This document shows, piece after piece, positions 55,109 through 64,000 of a DNA stretch of 64,000 nucleotides; position 1 is the first letter of the stretch, and the number at the start of each line of letters is the position of its first letter. The position numbers and the translations under genes were made by a program. Location of the stretch: positions 108,605,057 to 108,669,056 of the forward strand of contig JALGPY010000001.1 of the NCBI GenBank assembly GCA_023055425.1, written 5' to 3'. The stretch is from Linanthus parryae. Its lineage: Eukaryota; Streptophyta; Magnoliopsida; Ericales; Polemoniaceae. The notes beneath the pieces were generated by a model that was not told the origin of the DNA, searched no databases, and saw nothing but the letters and a program-made list of their open reading frames with translations.

Positions 55109-56620
55109 CTAAACCAATGCATATTTATTTAGCATGCCTAGTTCCAGTCTTAGAGCTAAAAAAATTTCATCTGGAAATGGTTTAGTGAAGATATCTGCAA
55201 GTTGCATGTTAGTAGAAACAAATTCAAGAACAATATCACATTTCTCAGCATGATCTCTGATGAAATGGTGTCTAACATCAATATGTTTGGTTCTTGAATG
55301 CTGAATTGGATTCTTTTTAATTGATATTGCACTGGTGTTGTCACATTTTATGGGTATACTTCTTCTTCTTGGTTGTAACCTTGAGCAACCAACCTTTCTT
55401 TGTTTCTGATCACTTGCCATTCTCATCTAGTTTGTTTCTGAACACCCATCCGGTACCAATGACATACTGGTTTGTTGGTGGTTGAACTAGGTTTCACACC
55501 TTATTTCTTTGAAACTCATTGATTTCACTTTGCATAGATATAATCCAGTCTGCTTATTGTAATAATTCCTTCACAGTTTTGGGTTCTACAAGAGAGATAA
55601 AAGCATTAAAAGCACAAAGATTTTTTATCTGTGATCTTGTTTGTGTACCAGTTGTTGGATCAGATATGATGTTGTCAGCTAGATGAGATGAAAAATATTT
55701 GAATCTCTTTCTTGGAGACCAAGGTTCAGGCTCTCCATATTGCTTCTCTGGTCTTGACTTAGTAACCTGATCACTCATATCTTTCTGATCATCCTTGTCA
55801 AGACCTTGATCTCTATTTTCAAGGCCTTGAGACCTGTTTCCAAGATCTTGAAAATGACTTCTGTTTCCTTCTGAACCTTTCTTGAACCCAAGTGAGTTCT
55901 CAGCTTCTTCTTCTGATTCATGCTTGTTCAGATTCAGGTCCGCAAAACTTTCACTCAAAGAACCATCAAAGCTTTCATAAAAAATAACATGAATACTTTC
56001 TTCAACTAGCTTGGTTCTTTTATTATAAACTCTATAAGCCTTGCTAGTAAGAGAGTAACCAATAAAGATACCTTCATCACTTCTTGCATAAAACTTACCC
56101 AAGTTGTCCTTACCATTGTTGTGGACAAAACATGTGCAACAAAAGGGTTTGAAGTATGAAATGTTTGGCTTCCTCCCTTTGAAAATTTTATAGGGGGTCT
56201 TCTTCAAGATAGGTCTGATCAAACACTTAACCAAAATGTATTTTTTTGTATTCACAGCTTCTGCCCAATAGTGTTTTGGCAGCTTGTTTTCTAGAAGCAT
56301 TGTTCTTGACATATCTTCAAGAGTCTTGTTCTTTCTTTCAACAACTCCATTATGTTGAGGAGTTCTAGGAGCATATAAATTGTGAGAGATACCATGATTA
56401 ACACAAAACATATCAAATTCTAATTGATCAAATTCTCTACTATGATCACTTCTGATTGAAGCAATAGGTAGGTTTTTCAAGGTTTGAAATTCTCTGCAAA
56501 GCTTTGAAATTCAGATAGGGCTTCTGATTTTTCTTTGAGAAACATAACCCACGTAAATCTGGAATAGTCATCTACAATAACTAGCATATACCTGTAACCT
56601 TTTGGATTTGGAGTCCTCAT
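55109..56620 (-). pseudogene. pol: SIRE-like copia pol with RT deleted
   Basis: Minus-strand order: integrase core from 56620 ('YRYMLVIVDDYSRFTWVMFLKEK', then HNGVVERKNKTLED and 'NISYFKPFCCTCFVHNNGKDNLGKF'), a linker full of 'NRSQGLENRDQGLD'-like repeats, and the start of RT near 55430-55555 ('MQSEINEFQ', FRNKLDE). It then jumps directly to the RNase H end at 55426-55109 ('CDNTSAISIKKNPIQHSRTK', HIDVRHHFIRD, ADIFTKP). Most of RT, including the YVDD region, is missing. Frameshift near 56480 and a stop near 55490. The element is cut at 56621 by another LTR. Confidence 0.85.
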
Positions 56621-57739
56621 TGTTGGGTTTTGAAGTAGGTAACGCAGTGGAATAACAAAAATTTAGTTCCTACTTCAATGCCCACCACGGATCGTCAGGA
56701 TGAGACATCATAACATGATAAGAGACACAGTATTGTGTACCTTTTGAATTTGTGAGATCACACGAAGAATGATGTCCTCGTCTCTACGGTTGATCCACGT
56801 CTAGAGGTGATATCTAGATTCTTCCTTCAAACAAGTGCTAGCTTGAACCCGGAGGAAGAGGGAAGAAGATCAAAGCAACAAAGGCACAAGAGCAGGTTCG
56901 GCCTCCTCTTTGAGCTGACGGGAAAGGGGGGCGGACGGGGCTAGGGTTTCAACCCTAGCTCTTGTATTGCTCTCTCTTTTGCTCTCTCCCACTCTCTTTG
57001 TTATGTCTAATAACATTAACATTAGTGTGGGAAGGAAGCTAAAGCCTCTTTATATACTCCAACAACTCCTTGTTCTTTCCATAAAAGAATTTCCTAATTC
57101 TAGATGAACTAGAACTATTCCCTTCCTTGCAAATTAGTCCTACTAAGTTTGCAAGGTGTTGCACAATGATCCTTATATTAATTAATCAATATTAATTAAT
57201 TCCAAATCTAGCTCTACTCTATTTGACGTGTGACCCCATAGGTTTCTATATAGTTGGTAGTAACTCTTACTAACATGGGGCGGTGTCTAGCAACACATCC
57301 ATGCCACCCAACCAATAGAAATAGTCAGTGATCCCGACAAATCTCTTGTGCCCAATATCTCATATTGCACTATCCCTTTGTCTCCATATCCGGATTGGAC
57401 ACGAGACATACATCGTCACACTCGTATATCCAATCCATAGTTCCTCGATCCTGAGAATATGCTTATGCTTGCAGATAACATCAATATCTCTATATTGATT
57501 TATCTGAGTCTGGACAGACATTCAATAATTTACCCCATTATGTGGGAGGGACAAATCCTATCTACATCACTACGATCTCTAAGCTTGCTTCCTATCACGC
57601 CCGATAGCCATCTTTATGATTACCCAGTTACGGTGTAACATTTGATAACATCAAAGCGCAATGTTCCACAACTAGAGTATCTAGTGACTTCAAGTCTAAG
57701 GATTGCAATTATATTAGCACTACGAAAAGCGATTGTGAT
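56621..57739 (-). repeat. Copia LTR, left part
   Basis: It begins TGTTGGGTTTTGAAGTAGG inside the SIRE-like integrase. In minus orientation this is a typical copia LTR end (CCTACTTCAAAACCCAACA). No coding. It is interrupted by the CACTA-like element and resumes at 63775. Confidence 0.65.
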
Positions 57740-58130
57740 CACTACAAAAAATTGGCCGAAATGCAGCATTAATATAATGCTACAACAGATACCAATAATG
57801 CTGCTTATGGTTTTTGCGGCATTATTTACGTCATTAATTGTAATGATGTATTTGTCGGTGCCGTTTTTGCCAATACGTCATTAAATTAATGCCGCCTAAG
57901 CAAATGCAGCATTACTCGCGGCATTAATTTTTCGTCGGCATAGTTGCGGCAGTAACTGCCATAATGTCGCATAAGATAGTAGTTGCAGCATTATTTAATG
58001 CCATAATTAAGTTCAATTCTAGCATTGTTTAATGCTGATTTTGAATGCAACTCCAGCATTCTTTTAATGCCGTAATTGACGTCAATCGCAGCATTAATTT
58101 CGTGCTGCATCTTTTACCAATAGAAGCATT

Positions 58131-58880
58131 GCTTAATTCTTATACTCAATAACAAAATCATCTAATAATATTGCACACATGACAACAATTATACTATCAA
58201 AATTCCTGACAATAACAACATTGCGATAAACCAAAAACATCATATATTAATTTCAAACTTTAACCAAATAGTTACATACAAAAATTTCACGTCCCGATAA
58301 CATTGTTTTTCGGAAGATGTATAGATAGAACAAAACACAGTAGCAATGAAAGATTCCCCAGACCCTTACAACGACATTAGTTTATCCACCAAATAATATG
58401 CAAGACATGTTAAGTCTTTGATAACCTCAAAGAGACATAGTTTTCCAAGCATCCAAGTCTTTAAAGTGTTGGAGGAGTATCAAAAGATAATCTCGCAAAT
58501 GGAGAAATTTGTACTATCCTGAAATAGCATTACAACACATTAGTTTGAAGTAAAATTAAAAGGGAAACAAAGAATGATGCTCATGCTTTATTAATGCCAT
58601 AGTGGAAATAAATGTAAAACAACTAGATAACAAAATGAGAAATCACTAAAGGAAGACAGACTTTGGTGTTGTTTAAAAAAAGTATAGAAAAATGGCACAC
58701 AGGTCAGGAGCCTGTGGAATATAGATGTTTATAATCTATTTACCTTCTGCACTAACAATCAAACATAAATACAGAACAAAATGGAAGGCTTCAAAGTAAT
58801 ATTTTAAAATAAATGTCCAATTATAATTAATAGCTATTGGTAGACATTTGGTAATTAGCTGGTGAAACTGTGGAAGAAGT
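58131..58880. other. Non-coding interior of the CACTA-like element
   Basis: AT-rich, no ORF of note. It would be downstream of the minus-strand exon-like pieces. Confidence 0.4.
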
Positions 58881-59297
58881 TAAGGTTGTCTACCTCCAAT
58901 ATGACCTTATCCAAACTTCAGCTTCAACATATATTCTCCTAATGTTAAACTACTAATTCCAACAGTAACCTGAGCATCATGAGATATGAGAACATGCTCT
59001 TCATGTTCATAATATCCCCAGTAATAAAAGCACATATTTTACCAGTGAGAACACGTCATGAAGCCTCTAGAATTTTTAAATTGATAAATTATGTTCATGA
59101 TATTGAATGGACTTGAAACTTGATTAACATTACGAAATGCTTTATTAATCAGTGTGTAGGGAGAACTCTGCTCAATTAGACTAAAGTATTGCATCATCTG
59201 ATAAACTTGCTATGCGGGTTATGAACTTTTGGAATGGCCAAATCAATTAAACCAATAAATGTACAAAAGAACATAGATAAGTTCATCACTATGTCTA

Positions 59298-59345
59298 ACT
59301 TACAACAGTGGCACCTCTGTCACCTTTGACTTTGATTGTGTCTAC
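59298..59345 (-). pseudogene. Possible captured exon piece
   Basis: On the minus strand, after TTGTCAG, one frame reads FDYVDTIKVKGDRGATV up to a GTAAGT donor. The phase does not join cleanly to the exon at 59535, so it may be decayed. Product unknown. Confidence 0.35.
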
Positions 59346-59534
59346 ATAATCAAACTGACAATTATTGTTCATTTTCACATTCTCATTTGAGGCTCCAGTA
59401 GTTTATATCCAACTCATTCCTAAACAACCATAGCCAACCCAATAAATTAACATGCTCATATTATAATGAAAATGAACCCACAATAATATCAGATCTCCTA
59501 GTGAATGAAAAAATGACTGGGAAAATGTAAGTAC

Positions 59535-59680
59535 CAGTCATTCTTTATTAGAAGGCCTCCCAGTGAAGCATATAGCTTTTGCATCTCCTCATCAAGACCT
59601 TTGCATTTCCCATGCAATACAGCTCCATAAGGACCGTAGCCTAGTTCGCTAATTTCCTTAAGATAATCCTCTTTAATAAT
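59535..59680 (-). pseudogene. Captured gene exon
   Basis: A 146-bp exon-like block on the minus strand. It is preceded by a TATAG acceptor and followed by a GTACTTAC donor, with a fully open frame (KEDYLKEISELGYGPYGAV, then LDEEMQKLYASLGGLLIKND). It follows the exon at 59771 in the right order and phase. I do not recognise the protein. Confidence 0.5.
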
Positions 59681-59770
59681 CTATACAAGAATGACTACAT
59701 TTGATTCATCAAATATTCTTAATACTTGGAATGATAATATATATGGAAAACAATGTAAGAGTGTAAGTAC

Positions 59771-59808
59771 CGGAATATCATAGAGAAGATGTCGCTTTTT
59801 GTTGACTC
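59771..59808 (-). pseudogene. Captured gene exon
   Basis: A 38-bp block on the minus strand between a TTCCCAG acceptor and a GTACTTAC donor, reading VNKKRHLLYDIP. Joined to 59680-59535 it keeps one open frame. Confidence 0.45.
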
Positions 59809-60826
59809 CTGGGAACAAACAAGACTTGATTTGGTTGGTATTGGCCATTGATGTTTGGCATAGATCAGTTTACCTACTCAAATGGTCGTTAAGAGCTGAA
59901 CATGCCAAAAGAATGGAAATCAATGTGAGCTCAGAGCATACTCTTGTATGAAACATCTCAAAATACTCACATAAGATGTGAACTATAACCTTACTCACAA
60001 AAATTCTGTTTAATTAAAACCAGTTTTTGAACTGCCTGGTGATGGAAAATATTCAAATGAGAATAAAAATAGTACTGAGTAATGTTTTTCCCTAGCCAAT
60101 TCTATAAGAGTCAAATAGGAGCAGAAGTCCTAAACAATACAAGAACAACACCTATTAGCACCTATTAGAGAGTTCAAGCTGTAGCAACTTAGGCTAAAGC
60201 AATAAAACTGACTGAGCAAATTGTACACTTCCCTTGGATTAATGACATGCTTTCATGACACATATTCGGAAACAAAAATATTTAAAAGGAGATACTTACA
60301 TATCATCTGCTGCCGCTTGTTGTTCTTCAATCTAGGTAATTGGCCGCAAATGCGAGTATCATGCGAGTGTAAACACACGAACATCATCACTCGCAGACAG
60401 AAAAAATAAGAAAAATATAAAGAATTTATTTCATTGATCACAAATATATCATTAGCTACGGGGCAAAATTTTATTCATTTGTAAAATCTATACATGCCAG
60501 TGACTATTAGTCCATGTATATTACAACAGGTTCGCATCAACTTAAACCTGATAACTTCTAGCCGTGTTTGTTTTCATGCCGGTCATTGCCAGCCCGGGGT
60601 TTCGTGTCCCCTGCGTCTAGGTTTTTCAAGTTGGGTCTTACACCTATGGGGTATGTCGAAAGACCAGAAACAAATGTTTTTACAGAGTTTTGAAACCTGT
60701 GCTATTTCTAATAACTTCTTTCTTATGTCTACTCCCCTTTCCTATGACTACAAACATGAACCCTCATAGATGTACAACTAAAGAGGGACAGGGAACATCC
60801 AATATAGATCGACCTGAGAAGAACCT

Positions 60827-63145
60827 TGAAATACCCCGTTTTGTGACTACGGGTATTTTGTGATATTATTATAAGTGTTGGGAAGTTAATTTAATTATAG
60901 AGAGTTAATTATAATACTTTGAGAGTTTGGGGGGAACTTTGTGACTTTAATCAAAGGTTTTAGTGTCTTTTACTTGAGTTTGGGGGAGGTATTTGTCTTT
61001 TGGCAAAACTAAGGGGGAACAAGTGTCTTTTGACCTAACTTTTCTTCCTACATAAAAGTTTCCTAATTCTAGAGGGTTTCTTACTTATGAAGTTGATTTT
61101 ATTTCCAACTCTCATAAAACCCTCATTCTCTCTACTTTTTCTAATCTCTCTCACGTCTCCCTCACTCTCACCCGTCCCTCTCTCTCGTCTCTCTCTTGTG
61201 ACCGACGGCAGCCACCCCACCGCCGCCGCCGCTCTCTCTCTCTCTTTTGCGTTGAGGTAACTCTCTCTCTCTCTCTCTCTTTTCTATTTTCTTTCCTTCT
61301 CTTTTCCTTTCTCTCTTTCTTTCTCTCTATCTCCGTCCGTCTCTCTCTCCGTCCGCCTCCTTGGGGGGCGGGTTTGAGCGGGTTGGTTGTTTTGTTTCGT
61401 CTTTTCTTTTCTCTTGATTGAACTCTTGATCTTGTGATCACTTGTTCGTGATTCACGTATGTTGCATGTAATCTTTAAATTTCAGTTTGTTATTGTTGGG
61501 ATCATTGTTCATGGATTCGTAGGATTTATAATCAAGTTTTAGGGTTTATCATGTTCTTGGGTGTTGGGAAGAAACCCTAGTTTGAAAGAGAAGTTTGATT
61601 GAATGAGAGTTTGAAATTGGTGGAAAACAATCTGATTTGAATGTGGGAATCATGTTATATTAGGTTTAGTATGGATATAGGATGAACTAGATGCTTGGGG
61701 GAAAAGTTTCATGAAGATTGACAATTCCCGTATTGATATTTTGAAGGAAGTTGGAAACTTGAAACTAGTGTAACTTTTGATTCAGGAATCGAAATTAAGA
61801 TCCGTTTGAGGCTAAACTTATTATTTCAAACGTTTTGAATCCAATGGAACTGTTTTTAGACCATGATCTGTTTGGGAAACTGGAGTAATAGATTTGGTGG
61901 AGTTATGATAGGTTATGTATGCTTTAGGTTAGAGGATTGTGAAACAAAGCTTTGGGTTATGTTTTGGAGCATGAATTGAATGAGATGTTGGGGAAGTGTT
62001 AGAACCCTAAACCATGGACCATCATATGCATGTAATTAGTATAGCAAGTATATTGCTAGAATAATTGTTTGATTAGCATATTGTTATGTGTAGGTAACGA
62101 ATTCGTCGACGACGAGTAAGTAGAGTACATTGGTTGAGTTGCTATAGTTGGAATTTGCTTTGAGGTAAGTAAATATGCCAAGCCTAGTTGTGCTTATCTC
62201 TTTCGTGTCAAAACGAATACTTGATTTCTTTACGTCTCAAAATGTGTTTATGTGACGTGACATGCAATATGTGAATTCTACTTGATAAATGTTTTTCTTG
62301 GAAAATATCACCATGTTACTGATAATGCATTAATACGTAAAGTGGAATAGTTGTGCGGGGACATTTATTATTATTGTGGTATGGTTACCATTGGCATTGG
62401 ACGGTTTGATCTCGGTCTTCCGTTTCAATTTATTTTTATTTTAATCCGGTTGCAAGTCCCCGGATAGCTCCCTGTACTCACTCCTCTGGACGCTAGATTC
62501 TTTGGGGGGTCTCGACACTTAAGGTCTTGGATGCTTGCGAGATGGTTTGGTTTCCCCCGTCACAACGAATTAATAATGGATTTTTGGTTTTTGTTAACGG
62601 AAAGAAGTTAACATTGGATTTTGGATTTTCCTAATGATTATGGAAATTGGTTGGAAATATTATGGAATTGGGAACTCTTATGTTTTAATACAAGAGTCAA
62701 CTTTATTACTGCTGTGTTTGTGAAAAACTCGTACTTATAAATGAGTCATTGTTTTATAACTATCCATCATCGTTTTACATGTTTGGGTGTTTGCTTACCA
62801 GTATTTCAATGCTGATTTTGTACAGTGGTGTTTCTTTTTCATTCCGCACCACAGGTTTAGAAGATGGTTATCTGGCATAGAAGGAGACGCACATCACATG
62901 GAGAAATAGTAGTAGTATTACATTTGAATTTGAACTCTTTAGTAGTTTAAACACTTTAGTTGTTTTTGCCGATTTGTGGCTAGGACGAAAGTTTATCGTA
63001 ATACATTGTTTAATTGGATTTAATTTATTATTGTGGATGTTTTGTGCTTGCGAACCATGTTATAAAATCTCCTTGTATCCAGGCTCCTCTCGGGTACGGA
63101 GTGACATCCCCGGGTCTCCGGCTTGGGCCATTTGGGGGTGTTACA
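60827..63145 (+). mobile_element. Solo LTR of a Ty3/gypsy family
   Basis: 2319 bp from TGAAATACCCCG to TGTTACA with a perfect 5-bp duplication AACCT (60822-60826 and 63146-63150). No internal domain, so it is a solo LTR left by recombination. It has a CT-rich leader at 61140-61360, the block TCGACACTTAAGGTC at 62512-62526 and a 3' part (GTTTGGGTGTTTGCTTACCAG near 62780) matching the LTRs at 423-2295 and 14575-16564 in reverse. ORFs at 61035-61456 are CT-tract shadows. Confidence 0.92.
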
Positions 63146-63346
63146 AACCTATTCACCATCAATAGAATTGATGGAGAATGAGCCTGTGCCCTAGATCTAT
63201 CTAACTATCCCTCGAATAGACGAAGAAATTGGTGATGGCGGATCTCGTCCAGGTATGGTCCAGTTGCACTGAACGATCCTGTGCCTCCAAAACCTAGGCA
63301 TATACGATTGAACTGAATGAAAACGAATACACGGAGAGACATACCT

Positions 63347-63414
63347 GAGCACGACTGAAATGGACGACCCAGTTGCAAATTCAGGGAGTATCGAGTTGCA
63401 ACTCCAAGTTTCAT
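63347..63414 (-). pseudogene. Possible first exon of a captured gene
   Basis: On the minus strand, ATG at 63414 opens MKLGVATRYSLNLQLGRPF and ends at GTATGT, a good donor. It lies upstream of the exon-like blocks at 59.8-59.3 kb in the same orientation, with the solo LTR in between, so it may be the start of the same captured gene. Confidence 0.35.
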
Positions 63415-63774
63415 GACGAGGATGAAGCGGTCGCGGGGAGGTAAATTAGGGCTTCTAGCGGGAAATTGAAATTTTAGGGAAATAATTGGTGAAAAAGAGC
63501 TTATATAGTGTAGGTTTTGGAGGAATTATTTTCTAATGACGTTTTTAATCTTATGCGATATTAATTATTTTAATGCCGCAACTATGAAATCAGAAGCGGC
63601 ATTTTATATATTCATGCCGCCATCTGGAATAAAATTGCGGCATTTTATCTACTAATGCCGTTTCTTTATGTCAAAAATGGCATTAACATTTCATGCCGAA
63701 AAATTTAACTAATCGAGGCATTTTTTATAATGTCGTCCAAATTAATGTTGTTTTTGCTCCGATTTTTTGTAGTC

Positions 63775-64000
63775 TGACTTGACATAATCTAATGCATCCT
63801 TTTCGTCGTGGGTCAATCCAGTATGCCATTACTCCTAATGCATACCCATGTGTTAGACTTGATATCTCCATATCAATCTACCCACATACTAGTCTATATT
63901 TGATCGTCCTTTTAATAAATATAGTGGACTAGGGATATTTAAGATAAAAAACACATTTTATCTAAGGACTTCATTATATTAAATATCAAAATATATAATA
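63775..64000 (-). repeat. Copia LTR, continuation
   Basis: It resumes the LTR started at 56621 after the CACTA-like insertion. AT-rich with TGGACTAGGGATATTTAAGAT, a phrase common in copia LTRs. It runs off the window. Confidence 0.55.

Larger units (their letters stand above)
57740..63773. mobile_element. CACTA-like DNA transposon with subterminal GCGGCATTA repeats
   Basis: The left end CACTACAAAAAATTGG (57740) and right end CCGATTTTTTGTAGT (63773) are inverted. Both ends (57760-58130 and 63540-63750) carry many copies in both directions of GCGGCATTA, GCAGCATTA, AATGCCGC and similar, the subterminal repeat layout of CACTA elements. TGA lies one base outside each end (57736-57738 and 63775-63777), a possible 3-bp target duplication. 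Without the nested solo LTR it is about 3.7 kb. No transposase was recognised; exon-like pieces of another gene are inside. Confidence 0.75.

Noticed and set aside
61035..61456. Minus-strand Arg/Glu-rich ORFs
   Set aside because: Reverse reading of the CT-rich leader of the solo LTR.

Overview
The window is nuclear DNA of a flowering plant, most likely a eudicot. It holds two intronless family-1 glycosyltransferase genes of UGT75 type, surrounded by nested plant transposable elements: Ty3/gypsy of Athila and gag-only types, Ty1/copia, Helitron, hAT, Stowaway, Mutator-like and CACTA-like. I could not name the species. Only two genes look intact and host-like. Everything else is transposon, pseudogene or spacer.

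Layout. 1-16.6 kb: a damaged minus-strand Ty3/gypsy element (LTR from 423, gag remnant 2.3-3.3 kb, second LTR from 5174). Its second LTR carries a small internal inversion. A complete, very young Athila-type element (5384-14574, TSD CTTAT, LTRs differing at 1 base in 1741) is inserted in the inverted part. The Athila element has a long open gag-protease-RT-RNase H frame but no integrase. 16.6-23.8 kb: related LTR pieces, a GA microsatellite, a Mutator-like foldback element, a hAT MITE and short tandem repeats.

23.9-43.2 kb: UGT locus. A full-length plus-strand UGT (23890-25311) is followed by a tandem array of about 3.83 kb units (24746-40079, four units). One duplication breakpoint lies inside the UGT coding sequence and the other about 195 bp inside a Mutator-like element (39886-41155, TSD TTGTATTTA). 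The array therefore carries three promoterless 3' halves of the UGT and four copies of a decayed 5' UGT fragment. A second intact UGT lies on the minus strand at 41756-43153. If both intact genes are expressed they would be cytosolic UDP-sugar glycosyltransferases of specialised metabolism; the acceptor cannot be read from sequence.

43.5-49.6 kb: a probable non-autonomous Helitron (TC...CTAG with 3' hairpin) holding a Stowaway-like MITE, a hAT element with tRNA-like segments and several foldback or degenerate repeats. 50.1-64 kb: a nest of elements. A decayed plus-strand copia is broken by a minus-strand SIRE-like copia. That is broken by another copia LTR, which is broken by a CACTA-like element carrying exon-like gene pieces. 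The CACTA-like element is itself broken by a 2.3 kb solo LTR (TSD AACCT).
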